A stretch of 64,000 nt of DNA from Aporrectodea caliginosa (lineage: Eukaryota > Annelida > Clitellata > Crassiclitellata > Lumbricidae), in assembly GCA_020284085.1 (NCBI GenBank), contig JACEVL010000798.1, positions 1,415,001-1,479,000 on the forward strand, written 5' to 3'. The notes under the pieces were generated by a model that did not search any database, was not told where the DNA came from, and was given only the letters and a program-made list of their open reading frames with translations. How positions within the stretch are numbered: the first letter of the stretch is position 1; every line of letters starts with the position of its first letter. Shown one piece after another: positions 21,902 to 46,160 of this stretch. Made by a program: the position numbers and the translations under genes.

Positions 21902-22406
21902 AGTCGTCGTGACCTTCAACTTTGACACCAAAACAAATGAGTTTATATCACTACAGACCCAACCGTAATACATTTACGTCATCACCCATTAGCTGTACAA
22001 GGCTATCTCTAGCAGTCAACGGTAAACTATACATCTTAAAAAATAATTTAAAGTAATAAATAGTAAGCAAACGTTTCCTGTTAATTAGCCAACATAGGGT
22101 AACTAGTATAATAATTATAAAAATACTGACCTAGCAGTTTTGATCTGGATCAGAGTGAAAACTGCGAAACTCCATTTACTCGCCAGGTGGCGCCATATTG
22201 ACGTAACTTGGTGTGAAAATACTCAGCATCTAATGCGGAGCTCGTAATGAGTCTAACCATTTCTTTGTAAGAAATGAATTCAAACATGTATACGTTAAAA
22301 CAAATTAAAACATGTCTTTTCAGCAGAGAGTTTTGCTGTATGGGTAATAATGGGCCTATTCAAAGAATCAAAAGCAAAAATATTGAAAAATATTGAACAT
22401 TCACAA

Positions 22407-22600
22407 CCATCCATCCATCCATCCATCCATCCATCCATCCATCCATCCATCCATCCATCCATCCATCCATCCATCCATCCATCCATCCATCCATCCATCC
22501 ATCCATCCATCCATCCATCCATCCATCCATCCATCCATCCATCCATCCATCCATCCATCCATCCATCCATCCATCCATCCATCCATCCATCCATCCATCA
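22407..22600. repeat. (ATCC)n microsatellite, about 48 units, uninterrupted
   Basis: A perfect tetranucleotide run of about 194 bp. It generates His-Pro-Ser-Ile repeats on plus and Met-Asp-Gly-Trp repeats on minus in several frames; none is a gene. Confidence 0.95.
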
Positions 22601-22605
22601 TTTAC

Positions 22606-23005
22606 AGATGCCTATGTATGGCATGCTACCCACCCACCTGTCAGCCAGCCCTTCATCGTGCCATCTTCCATCACACCTCCACCGGGCTTCTCCCATTCTC
22701 AACATCAGCAGCAGCAGCCACATAACGTTCAGCAGAGAGGGGTCATTCCACGTTCGCTCCACAAATCGCCCCCAACCAGACAGGGTAACATCCCATGCCC
22801 CACAGAGGGGCGGACTACGATCAGAGGGGGCGTGTCCACGGAGGGTCATCTTCTTTCTCGGACCTGATGGTCAGCGACTGGACACAGATGACCAGCACAC
22901 GCTGCTCGGACATGACGTTGATAAATATCCGAAGCGAGCGATGTCCACTGCCTTGGTCAGTCGGGTCCAGTGGAGAGCTGGACCGGTCAGTTGGTGAAGA
23001 ATAGA
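22606..23005 (+). other. GC-rich open stretch, possible exon or broken coding remnant
   Basis: Directly after a good acceptor-like TTTACAG, one frame reads [20 protein letters not shown] and on to PTRQG, which looks like low-complexity coding sequence. A different frame continues with [15 protein letters not shown] to a stop near 23004. A +/-1 shift near 22785-22800 would join them. Alternatively the first part ends at a donor-like GG/GTAACA (22785). I recognise no family. It lies upstream of, and divergent from, the cyclophilin gene. Confidence 0.3.
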
Positions 23006-23359
23006 ACCAGGTCATAAATCATCACCGGGACGAGGAGACCTGTTGATGACGGTGATGATGCTCTGGATACAGAAGGGGGAGTGGATGCTGAAGCTCTTCA
23101 TCTCCCTCCTCAGCCTCTGTAACTCCATCTGCTGAGGACAGCAGCCTACTATTGAGAGTAATGTCCGACATTAAGAACAGACACTGTTATACGCAATGGT
23201 GGCTCTCAAACAGTCGCTATATAAATATGTAAATAAGTACATGCAGCGATACATGCTTGCATACATTTACGAATGACTGAACATATATATGCGTACATGA
23301 ATATGTATGTACGTACGTTCTATACATACGAGACATTAATAACTCCGCCACAGTTTGCA

Positions 23360-23610
23360 CTCTGACAGTAATGTAATGTAACAAAATATTTATAAAGCGC
23401 CACTTCGGAGTCTCTCAGAAGCGCTCAACAGCTGAAAAAATGCGTCTTTAAGAGTTAGAGAAAACCATATAGCCGCGTACAGCACGCACAGATGGCGGAA
23501 GAGCGTTCCAGATCCGTGGCGCCGCAGTCCCAAACCTGGATGAAGAAGGAGGGCGACGATAATGATCTTTTTTTATCACATAGTGTCGTTAAACTGAAAC
23601 TACTAGGCTA
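23360..23610. repeat. composite retroelement debris with hairpin tail and module iii
   Basis: It holds ATTTATAAAGCGCCACTTCG, then CAGAAGCGCTCAACAGCTG, then AGCGTTCCAGATCCGTGGCG. A module GCAGTCCCAAACCTGGATGA, GGAGGGCGACGATAATGATC and GTGTCGTTAAACTGAAAC follows. The 5' part matches 35980-36060 and 36190-36225. Confidence 0.6.
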
Positions 23611-23963
23611 TAATACACACATTAGGCCTAATTATTTTCGTATACAGAGCCTATGATACAGGAAGGTCAATGTGACAATGGCTTAACTACCATAGGTTTG
23701 CAGAATTTCCAGTTGCGTGATTAAATCGATAAAAAAATTGAATCAACTCTATACCTGGTAAAGTTTTTGAAGACCCGCTAATTGAAGAAACTGCATTTTT
23801 GGAAGCTAAACTGGTTACTTGTGACGACGGATGAAAATATGGAATTTAAACTTGAGTAGTTATTGCTCGGTAGTTAGCACCAAAACACCATTTGTATAAA
23901 GAACAAAGTAATATTATTTTGGATAAATCTCTCTAGCCTATATGCGACAATTATAAAATTCTA

Positions 23964-24380
23964 TTGAAGGCACTTATCGCGACTTACAAGCGCTTCGCCG
24001 GTTATCTGGGATGTCACTCAAACTCTGCAGACAATAGTTCCCGTATTATATGCGGACCACGTGTCAAAGTCTCGCGGGGACCACGTCGTCCTAGACAAGA
24101 GTCTGATTTTGAAGTCAATCTACAGTCAACCTCACCCACTGTTCCATTCTGTAACAACGGAACAACAGTTTTGCCGACATTATCAACATCGCGCAGACAG
24201 ACGTATACGATTGGAAAGGCGCTTTCAACAGACGGGGGTAGAACAGGTTCATGCAGAAAAGATGGCGTCGAGTCGATGGAGCATTCGTCTCCACGCAGTT
24301 CAATTATTAGATCTATGGTGACGCCAACATTTCAATTACGTTATCAATGGTCAGCGAGACAGCGTGCATGGCCGCCATGA
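23964..24380 (+). other. open reading frame of unknown nature
   Basis: The 138-residue frame starts MKALIATYKRFAGYL and has Arg/Ser/Thr-rich composition. An overlapping frame on the same strand is also open for 86 residues. I see no known domain, no good splice context and no repeat relatives in the window. It is recorded as unassigned. Confidence 0.2.
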
Positions 24381-24575
24381 TTAGACGATTTAGTTTGAAG
24401 AATTTTATCGGAGAAAAGCTTGTATGCAAATCTATTCAGCTTAGTCTGTAGAAATCAATAAAGCAATCGTGGATGCTTAGCCTAACCGTTTTAATATTTT
24501 ATTTAAAATTCGTACGAAGAGCAGGACTCCTAAAATCTGGTTTTTGGTGTTTGACAATTGACATCACCTTGTGGG

Positions 24576-25061
24576 CAGTGGCGTAGCAAGACTTAAATTC
24601 AAGAGGAGGCAACTTCACACGTCACAGACCAGTGCATATTTTTCCGAATGACCTTTTTTTAGACATTACATTTTTTAACTCCGACGATGACACCTTTATA
24701 CTTTTGTAAACTCCGATGACCTTCCTTTAGACTTTCTTTAAAAAATCCAATGACCTTTTTTTTTTAGTCATTTGACCTTTTTTCCCACTTTACGTCGAAC
24801 GAACACAGGCGCTTTTTTAAGACTTTCTTTATAAACTCGGATGACTTTTTTTTTTTTTTAGTCATTAGGTCGTATTTTCCCACTTGACCTCGCTCGAACA
24901 CAGGCGCCTAACAAACGAAACACGACACTTCAATCAATTCAAGAGGAGGCAACTTGCCAAAATCCTGGTCATTTGCGTCGTTGATCAATTGAAACTCCAC
25001 TATATGGAAAAACCAAGAGGAGGCAATTGCCTCCTACTGCCTTCATGTAGCTACGCCTATG
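24576..25061. mobile_element. hAT-type MITE with exact 8-bp TSD
   Basis: The ends CAGTGGCGTAGC and GCTACGCCTATG are inverted repeats, flanked by an exact CTTGTGGG duplication (24568-24575 and 25062-25069). The interior has a duplicated T-rich block (ATGACCTTTTTTT with GAACACAGGCGC, twice) and both ends carry AAGAGGAGGCAA. No transposase is present. The ends resemble MITE-A (CATGGGCGTAGC). Confidence 0.88.
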
Positions 25062-25123
25062 CTTGTGGGTATACCAGACTACCATTGCACAGTATTGTAT
25101 TAGGCCGATAGTCGTATTGTATT

Positions 25124-25598
25124 GGGGCCGTCCATAAATGACGTCACGCACCTAGAGGGGTCGGGGGTCGGAAATTTATGACGATGTGTAACATGGGGGT
25201 GAGGGGGGGTCTGAGAAGTGTGACGTCACACCAGGTCTATGTTATTAAATTTAACAATTAACAACAATTTAATTTAATTAATAACAGCACTAATTTTGAG
25301 GATTAAATTTTAATTATTTTTTATATTATTTTAATGTATACGGGCACCATTATTAATAATTTTCTAATTATTTCAATATTTGGTCACCGTTAGATTTTAA
25401 AATATTCATGCTTTCCCTATTTGTTCCATGAAGGAGCATTTTGCTTCGCCATGGAAATTTGTTTGTTTTTGGGGGTAGGGGGCCGAGCTTTGTGACGTCA
25501 TTTTCAGAGGGGTGTTACTTTTTGTGACGAAGTGTGACGAGGGGGAGGGAGGGTTAAAAATCGGCCTAAATTGCGTGACGTCATTTATGGACGGCCCC
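25124..25598 (+). mobile_element. CRE-bearing TIR element, copy 1
   Basis: The 475-bp element has inverted ends GGGGCCGTCCATAAATGACG and complement. It contains four exact TGACGTCA palindromes and an AT-rich core (TTAAATTTAACAA). A second copy in opposite orientation is at 33304-33767. No coding capacity was seen. The target duplication is unclear for this copy. Confidence 0.85.
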
Positions 25599-25611
25599 TT
25601 GTAGGCCTACA

Positions 25612-25680
25612 GCGTTATTTTATATTGTATTATATCGCATCGTATTGTATTGTATTATATTGTATATGTATACAGTGCAA
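25612..25680. repeat. (TATTG)n tail-like microsatellite
   Basis: ATTGTATTATATCG with TTGTA-type pentamers, the same simple sequence that tails several retroelement ends here. Confidence 0.5.
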
Positions 25681-25984
25681 TTAGTGTGATGATTGCCAGC
25701 ATTGTTATCGGTCATCAGTTGATCGGCAATTAGAATGCATGACTGGACAGGGACAGTGCGATAAGAGTGTGTGTGTGTGTGGGGGGGGGTCTGTGGAATG
25801 GAGGCACCGGGGTCACTGAGGCCATTGGGATGGAAATGAGACAACGGATTCTGATCGCCAAGTTCCCCTCCTAACGGATGGGGGCGCTTTTCCGTTAAAT
25901 GATCAGCGATCTGATCGCCGGTATTGAATGGAGGACCAGCCCCCACATTATTCGCCTCTGTATATAGTTATGTATCCACTCTGC

Positions 25985-26370
25985 AATATGTCTGTCTGTC
26001 TGTTGGTGTCTGCGTGTTTCTCTGACTGTTTGTCTTGGTGTCTCTTTCTCCGTGCTCGTGTATAGGTCGCGACGTGTTTCGTTATTTGCCTCTCTATCTC
26101 TCCCTGTGTGTATCTGTCTCCCTGTCTTTCTGAGTTTCTCTATACCACTGCATGTTAGGCCTAGTCTGTCACGTTGTCTCTTCCTCTGTCGGCCAAACTA
26201 TCTGTATCTGCCTTTCTCTCTGTCCCTCTGTCTTTTTATATGTCTGTGTGTGTGTGTGTGTGTGTGTGTCACAGTGTGTGTGAGTGTGTGTGTGTGTGTG
26301 CGTGTGTATGTGTGAGTGTGTGTGTGTGTGAGAGTGTGTGTGTGTGTGCGTCTGTCTGTCTGTCTGCCTG
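25985..26370. repeat. (TG)n and (CTGT)n microsatellites
   Basis: CTGT/CTCT tetramers (25985-26240), then TG dinucleotides with GTGAG interruptions (26243-26350). Open frames rich in Cys, Val, Ser and Leu are artefacts. Confidence 0.85.
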
Positions 26371-26776
26371 TCTCTGTTCCATTCGAGAGATCATATCACG
26401 CTTCGGGGGCAAATTGGATGCATCGGGTGTTTAGCCGTCTTATTGACAGCTTGGTCCCTTTACGAAAACGTCCATTATTATCGCTCATATCAGCGCTCTC
26501 TCGCTGCATGGTAGCCTGCAACAACAGCCGAATCGATACACGACGAATTCTTCCTTCAACATCACAGTTTAATTAAGCAGCAGTTGCAGCTGTTCTAGGC
26601 TGCTGCACAACATCGACAACAATTCCGGCCTGTGCTAGCAACTTTTTAAAATCGGTCAAGCAACCAAAACTTGTCCACAATTTTGTTCAAGACTGTTCTT
26701 TGTTAAAGATGTAAACATTCAGTTAAATGCATAGACATGCTTACATTCCTTCATACACACACATAGACATAAAAAC

Positions 26777-27248
26777 TATAGGGCTGCGGATTTTAACGAT
26801 TAATTAATCGATTAATCGTTAAAAATTTTAATCGATTAATTTTTTCTTGTTCGATTAATTTTCGATTAATTTTTTACTTATTTTATGACGTAAACCAACC
26901 TATTTCCGGAATAAACAATATGGCAAACAGTAATAATGTGAAACATTTGAGTGGAAAATTAAGCGATCATTTTGTATTTAAGGTAAATGCTGAGGGAAAA
27001 GTCGATTATGGCGAAGATTATTGAAGATTTTCGTAGATATATAAGGTAGTTACTACTGACTACATTTCTCAGTTTGACAATTTGGACTTTAGCATGTCGA
27101 ATGATTGAGAGATTTTTGCAGTGTATACAGTATAAACAGTTTTTCACGCTTTATGTAACATGGACCAAATTAATCGAATTTAATCGATTAATCGCGATTA
27201 ACTTTTGGAGATTAATCGATTAAAAAATGTTAATCAGTACCAGCCCTA
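26777..27248. mobile_element. hAT-type MITE rich in TAATCGATTA
   Basis: The ends TAGGGCTG and CAGCCCTA are flanked by an exact 8-bp duplication ATAAAAAC (26769-26776 and 27249-27256). Both subterminal regions are dense in ATTAATCGATTAATCG words. The middle has no hAT transposase similarity. Confidence 0.88.
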
Positions 27249-27719
27249 ATAAAAACATACATTTAAACCTATAGAAACATTCATACATTCGTACATACAT
27301 GCAGCACTCATTTGTACATTTGCACACACATGCTATGTATCTGATCATGCATGCATAATGCCCACGCTCATAGATACATACAGAGTTACAGACGCGTAGG
27401 AAACCTGTTGTCTTATTCAAGGAGTAGCCATGTGGCCTGTTCCATTACCCGGATGAGCTCCTTTTTGAGGTATTATGAGACGGATCTCATCCACTATAAA
27501 AACAACTCAATGTGTCCTTATAAACTCCGCTAATTTGATTGCATTCGTCAATTCATACAATCGTTCGCTCCGAATTCCTCTATTATCGCTCAGTTCGATA
27601 AACTCCCTCTTCCCTAGGGGCGCCTTAAACAGTCCCGCGTCATGAACTCAATGACGCCCGGAAACTCTTTGTCTCACAAGCGTGACCGGAAATAAACCAC
27701 TTCCGCTTGTGGCTGACCA

Positions 27720-27960
27720 TTGATATAGCGCCTTTCAGGGACCTCTCTTCCTTCCTACCATCCCTCCATCCTTTGGCACACGCCGGGTTAAAAGATTGCG
27801 TTTGACTCCATCTTGCGGCTGTTGTTAATCCGATCAATGGTGTAGGAGACTATAGGAGTCTCAGTTCAAACTCCGCCACTGGCCCACTAGTAGCCACTAC
27901 CCGTATACGCTGGTAGTGCTAGTCTGAAGCCTGAATAAAGAAGGAGGGCGACGCTAATTA
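27720..27960. other. repeat debris
   Basis: A TGATATAGCGCCTTTCAGGG tail-like piece near 27720 and module iii (GCTAGTCTGAAGCCTGAATA, GGAGGGCGACGCTAATTATC) near 27918-27965. No gene. Confidence 0.45.
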
Positions 27961-27973
27961 TCCTTCTTATGGC

Positions 27974-28275
27974 CAGAGATGGGTAGGTAATCGATTAGAT
28001 TATAATCGATTAGCTAATCAATTAGACAAACAGCTGAGCTCATTCTAATTCTAGTCGATTAGCTAGAAGATTTTGCTAATTCTAGTTCTAATCGATTAGC
28101 AAATTTCAGTAGCTAATTCCAAATCTAATTGATTAGCAATTTAACTAATCGATTGGCTAATCGAATTGTTGTTTGTCTAAGTTTGGCTAATTCTAATCGA
28201 TTAGCTACTGTACAGGATTCTGCTAATTGTAATTCTAACCGATTAGCAATTTGACTAATCGTGCATATATCTCTG
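27974..28275. mobile_element. second hAT-type MITE rich in CGATTAG
   Basis: The ends CAGAGAT and ATCTCTG are flanked by CTTATGGC (27966-27973) and ATTATGGC (28276-28283), 7 of 8 matching. The interior is almost entirely TAATCGATTAGCTAAT-type sequence. Confidence 0.78.
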
Positions 28276-28400
28276 ATTATGGCACAGCAAACCTGCAATC
28301 TATTATATAGTCAGCAACTTATATGTAGGCCTAGTAGTCGTGGAATGCACAAGGTCAAGGCATCAACTGATGGCGCTCCAAAACAAACCATAATCTAATT

Positions 28401-28718
28401 CAATGAATGAATGAATGAACGAACGAGCGAACGAATGAATGAATGAACGACTAAATGAACGACTAAATGAATGAATGAACAAATGAATGAATGAACGAAT
28501 GAACGAATGAATGAACGAATGAATGAATGAACGAATGAATGAATGAATGAACTAATGCATGAATGAATGAACTAATGCATGAATGAATGAACGAATGAAT
28601 GAACGAATGAATGAATGAATGAATGAATGAACGAACGAATGAATGAACGAATGAATGAACGAATGAAGGAATGAATGAATGAACGAATGCAAGAATGAAC
28701 GAATAAATGAGTGAATGA
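28401..28718. repeat. (GAAT)n / (GAAC)n microsatellite
   Basis: About 315 bp of GAAT tetramers interrupted by GAAC and GACT. Confidence 0.95.
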
Positions 28719-28739
28719 ATAGGCCTACGTTTTGTTCTC

Positions 28740-30160
28740 CGTTGCCCTATTTTGGCCGATAACGGCTCTGATTGGACGTCTTTATGGAGCGCAGTATATA
28801 GGTCAGTTCATGTAGATCAAGTGAACAACACCTTTACCTTAGTTTACCAATATTTCATAATTGCTATGCTTTAGGTTAGATTATAACCGTATTTTATAAT
28901 TGCTATGTTTCGCTTTGACCTAGCCAATTATCGTCAGCAAGCGATGGCATCTCCAAACACTATAAGGTGTTGAAAGTTCAATTCAACCGCATTACTACGT
29001 CTACTGTTATAACCCTTTATCCTGCTCGTGACCCGGTTGTGGCGTAACTTTCACCTGTAACCTTTCACCCCGCGGCATGCATGCTTGTGCAGATTATTCC
29101 AACTGTTGTCCTGCAGCTGAGGGTTGTATTGTGCACGCTCTTGCACTGGAGAGAGGATTTCGTAGAGGGTGGAATAGTAGGGGGGGACGTTCCCATTGGG
29201 ATCAATGAGCAAACACTGTTTACGCTCAAAACATAAGTGATTTCATAAAACAGAGTCACTTGGTAACATACATACAATACATGCATGCATGCATACGCAT
29301 AATTTACACGCGTTGGCCATACATGTATAGTTTTCAGCTATAGTATGTGTGCACTCAGTAACGGTGTGAGGTTGGCACTTGGCAGGCTGCCCCTTCCGTT
29401 GTCATAGATACTTTCCTGGGACTCTAGAAACCACTGCATGCAGCATGCGATGGTTCGTTTGAATTAAATGACCGCCAATGCAAATCGTAAATCATTGACG
29501 TGCACAATATTATAGACCTATAAGCCTATTCTAAACGGTCTTATTCAGCAATTATTCGGACTATTTGACCAAGACCGTCTTCTTAAGCCAATTTTAAGCC
29601 CTCAATCATTTATTTAGACAAACAACGGTCACAAATTATAGTGCCAATACGGACAGTGGAATGTGTGCGTGTGTGTGTATGTATATATATACGTACATAT
29701 AATTATACATGCGTATATATATATCCGTTATGTATGTACATATCATACATATGTATATATATATACCATTGTATATGCGCTTGTGTAATATGTTTATAGA
29801 ATGAATATTATCTTTACGTTAAATTCATTCAGAACTGATCGAATTCAGGCGGTGACCTGACCAGAATGTCTTCATTGAACCGGCCTAAATACTTTCGAGA
29901 CGGCTTTACTGACAGACTACTTAGGCCTACTGCTACGGCTATTAAAACAAGCATTACTGTCACGAACTCACGATTCATTCGGATGAAGTCATTACATGGA
30001 GAAAAGTCTTTGTTTGTAAACCAATAATTATTGGAACGGTGCCAAGAATTGTTACCACGGGGAAATTTGCGTTTTGTTTTTAAAATAACATTTTCAGTTA
30101 ATGAAGACAGTTCCCGTTAAATAGGTCGAGTTCGATCAATATGTATTTGTGTCAGTAGCC
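28740..30160. other. upstream intergenic stretch, no gene seen
   Basis: Unique-looking sequence with a short TATA/ATGTATAT tract at 29660-29770. It may hold regulatory DNA for the homeobox gene, but nothing specific could be supported. Confidence 0.4.
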
Positions 30161-30259
30161 TAATTACGTGTCACCGCGCGTAAGTCTAGGCGGACTATCT
30201 TGGTGCCATCGCGAAATCACAGCAGCACGGCTTTACTTAATTATTCATGTCGTCGTCAT

Positions 30260-30410
30260 CCGTCGGCCACGCCCACAAATCTATCGACGTCATAGCATAG
30301 CGACCGCCCTGCACGTCATTCGGCCAATGGGAGTCCAGGACCCAACCAATCGAGGCGCTCCGTCGCCGAAGTGGGCGGTGCTTAGGACGTGACAGACGGG
30401 CTATATCCAA
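30260..30410 (+). promoter_or_regulatory. candidate promoter of the Pitx-type gene
   Basis: Two CCAAT boxes (30324-30328 and 30346-30350), a GC box (GGGCGG near 30373) and a TATA-like CTATAT (30401-30406) occur in that order within a GC-richer stretch. They end about 270 bp before the start codon. Spacing and order suit a Pol II promoter; function is inferred. Confidence 0.5.
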
Positions 30411-30675
30411 GGATTTAGTGGAGAAAATCCGAGAGGATTTCGTCTGCGCTTTGCAGCGTTAGGGAACCAGCGCAGACGGAAGTAAGCCTATAAGACGCCG
30501 GCGCACATCAGAAGCTTCGGCTAGTCGTAGCGGACTTGGATCATATCCGGGCAAAATCCTCGCTGGATTTACAACGCCAGTCGGTCGGACTCGAGAGCTT
30601 AGAGAGCCATCGGGAAGAGTATACGGGCTGGAGAGGCTGGAGAGGATTCAGCATATATAAGCAACTGATATATCG

Positions 30676-43205
<12,530 letters not shown>

Positions 43206-43401
43206 GTCACGTGACGGCGATGTTCCCGGTTTTGGCGCGAACGTTTTGTTCGGAATTACAATTAACTGATTTTGTATTTATTTTTAAACAAAGAATGCTA
43301 TTATGCTGCATTTTGAAGAAGTGATGTTGCTTTGGTTTACGATGAAAGACATTTCCATCGGCGGTGATACTGAACTGCGGTGTTAAACCTGGGAAAACAG
43401 C

Positions 43402-43560
43402 GTATTCATTCATTCATTCATTCATTCATTCATTCATTCATTCATTCATTCATTCATTCATTCATTCATTCATTCATTCATTCATTCATTCATTCATTCA
43501 GTCGGTCAGTCAGTCAGTCAGTCAGTCAATTAGTCGGTCAGTTGGTCAGTTGGTCAGTCA
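43402..43560. repeat. (CATT)n then (GTCA)n microsatellite
   Basis: A perfect CATT run to 43500, then GTCA/GTCG tetramers, about 200 bp after the homeobox stop codon. Confidence 0.93.
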
Positions 43561-43599
43561 CACAAGCAACCAGCGAGACAAATAAAAATGCTCAAATTT

Positions 43600-43668
43600 A
43601 GCGTACACGTTAAAAGAAGAATTGTTTAATAGTTACTATTAAACAATTCTTCTTTTAACGTGTACGCT
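43600..43668. repeat. perfect 69-bp palindrome (34 + 1 + 34)
   Basis: The left arm AGCGTACACGTTAAAAGAAG and on to 43633 is exactly complementary to 43635-43668 around a single T at 43634. It lies about 395 bp after the Pitx-type stop codon, in the likely 3' UTR or immediate flank. Confidence 0.95.
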
Positions 43669-44287
43669 TAATAATGAGTTCTTAAGTAAACCGAAGTCTA
43701 CTTAGCCCACATCTGGTTTCAACGCGTGGTTCCCACTTCAGCTCTCCAGACAATTACGTTCTAGGGACCAATTCGGGCTTATACCATAGCAGAAAATAAA
43801 TCCAACTCTCTCAGCCGGGTCTGTGTTTTAAATCAAGTTTATAATTTAGGATCAGCGTATTCACTAGGTGGCGCTATGCCTTCAACGTTTGCCTTGAAGT
43901 AGATCAATCGCTAGAGGTCGGTATGCAAATCAAACCGTTTTCGTTCTAAAATTGTGAGCTTTTCGACTTTAACGAGAAACGAAATAATATACTCACTTGT
44001 AAATTCGTCTATTTACTGCGAGATAGACCCAAGAATTTTCAATTACTGTTTGGCATTTTGCGATTGGCCTTGAGATACACGAATATTCACCTTTATTAAT
44101 ATTCCTGATGCCTATTATAAGATCGTGCACAAATCTGAATAATGTTATTACTCTAAGTTTGACTGTTACTTTCTCATTCGTAACTTGTATTTTATAAAAC
44201 AATTCGCGCAAAATGGGACAAAACTAGACTAAAAGATGATAAAAAACTATTCTCTCGCAACATGCCATTTAAGTATTTTTGTAGGCC

Positions 44288-44510
44288 TATTGTATTGTAT
44301 TTGAACACTTGTTATAGCGCCCCTACCAGATTTCCCATTCAGAGGCGCTCCCGACTACTGCTGTAGTCGGAGTTTCACGCCGAAGCGCATGAGCAATTGC
44401 GAGTGAAGGACTTGCCCAGGGTCCCTACGCGGCGGCTTTGAGGTGGATTCGAACCCGCAACCCTCCAGCTGCAAGGCACCGAACATACCCCCAAACCACC
44501 GCGCCCCAGT
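44288..44510 (-). repeat. SINE-2, reverse copy
   Basis: The reverse of 37245-37440, with GGATTCGAACCCGCAACC (box B complement), AAGGACTTGCCCAGGGTC and an AGCGCCCCTACCAG / CAGAGGCGCTCCCG hairpin. It ends in a TTGTA-type tail. The head extends to about 44507. Confidence 0.88.
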
Positions 44511-44554
44511 ATATTGTGTTGTGTTGTGTGTTGTATTGTACTCCACGTTTATAA

Positions 44555-44685
44555 TGCGACCGAGCCACCCGCAGTAAAGATCCGAGAAATTAATCTCTGA
44601 TAAACCGACCCGACCGGGAAGCGAACCCGGGGCGCCGGCGTGACGAGCAGGCTACCAGCCCACTCGACCACTCAGGATCATCATG
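44555..44685 (-). repeat. tRNA-like SINE head
   Basis: On the minus strand, CCTGAGTGGTCGAGTGGGCT (box A-like) is followed by CGGGTTCGCTTCCCGG (box B). The acceptor stem does not close as a tRNA, so it is a tRNA-derived repeat. Confidence 0.6.
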
Positions 44686-45499
44686 GTTTGAAGAGGCGCG
44701 TTTCCAAATACTGATCCTATTATTTTCAACCTCTACCCTAGATCTATTGTAGGCCTATGTTTTGGCGCAGCAAAAAGGCCTAATATGTTTTGTAGGCATA
44801 CTTTTTCTAAGAAAGCTATTTAAAACTAGCCCCAGCCGGTCACACTTTTGGGAATCACTAAGCGAAATTTCAAGTAGGTGCTCACGTAAAGACTGCGTAT
44901 ATAGACTTGTATTAGACACCTTTAAAACGCGTTTGTCTTTTATTATATATAATTCGTTTGGCCACAGGCACTGTATACTGTCTGCTTCGTCAAAATAGCA
45001 TCTTCATCGCTCAGAACAATTTGCACTGTTACTGAATCGCTCTCTTGATTTGTACTAGAATTTATCTCCTTTGGAACCCCGCTAACGCACAGCCGTGCCC
45101 TATGTAGAGCCAGGCAGTGCCAGTCCCAAGGATGGATGAAGGAGGGCGGCGCTAATGACCTTTGTTATCCCACAGTGTCGTTAAACTGAAACTAGCCTAC
45201 TACTATCGCCTCGGAAACTGTATTAAGCCAGACTAATGTCTGTCGACGTCAACGGCCTTAAATTCTTGTCATAAGATGTCTTTAAACTCTGGATCCATCC
45301 ATTCATCTGCTATCGTTCACTATAAGCGATTATGAGTCCCTACAGTGGCGTCTACCAATGGGGAGAACGATCTTCCACGGTTCCCAGAAGTAGGGGGTGG
45401 AGTTTAAACGTATATTAATTTATTGCATTTTTGATTTTCGTGTAATTAATCAATGGGAGTAGACAGAACGCTGCTCCTTTAGCCTACATGTAATTAGGT

Positions 45500-46065
45500 T
45501 TAGTTATTTAGGCTAAATGTAGAAGTTTAGTTTACAATTAGGCTAGGCCTACAGTTACAGTTCTGAGTGACTATTTAAATGTAGAAGTTTAGTTTACAAT
45601 TAGGCTACAGTTAGTTCTGAGTGACTATTTAAATTTAGAAGTTTAGTTTACAATTAGGGTACAGTTACAGTTCTGAGTGACTATTTAAATTTAGAAGTTT
45701 AGTTTACAATTAGGCTACAGTTACAGTTCTGAGTGACTATTTAAATGTAGAAGTTTAGTTTACAATTAGGCTACAGTTAGTTCTGAGTGACTATTTAAAT
45801 TTAGAAGTTTAGTTTACAATTAGGGTACAGTTACAGTTCTGAGTGACTATTTAAAGTTAGAAGTTTAGTTTACAATTAGGCTACAGTTACAGTTCTGAGT
45901 GACTATTTAAATTTAGAAGTTTAGTTTACAATTAGGCTACAGTTAGGCCTACAGTTCTGAGTGACTATTTAAATTTAGAAGTTTAGTTTACAATTAGGCT
46001 ACAGTTACAGTTCTGAGTGACTATTTTAGTTAAGAAGTTAAGTTAACAGTTAGCCTAAAGTTCTG
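45500..46065. repeat. 50-63 bp minisatellite
   Basis: About nine units of GAGTGACTATTTAAATTTAG AAGTTTAGTTTACAATTAGG with a variable ACAGTT insert. Confidence 0.92.
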
Positions 46066-46101
46066 AGTGACTTCTGAGTCTCTTATAAGTCGGTCAGAGC
46101 C

Positions 46102-46103
<2 letters not shown>

Positions 46104-46154
<51 letters not shown>

Positions 46155-46160
46155 CGTGCG
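46104..46160. repeat. (TG)n microsatellite
   Basis: A TG run followed by CGTG and GCGTG units. Confidence 0.9.

Noticed and set aside
22295..22725. Long open frames of Met-Asp-Gly-Trp and His-Pro-Ser-Ile repeats
   Set aside because: They are translations of a perfect (ATCC)n microsatellite in several frames on both strands.
44580..44685. A second true tRNA gene
   Set aside because: Box A and B are present but the acceptor stem does not pair, so it is a SINE head.
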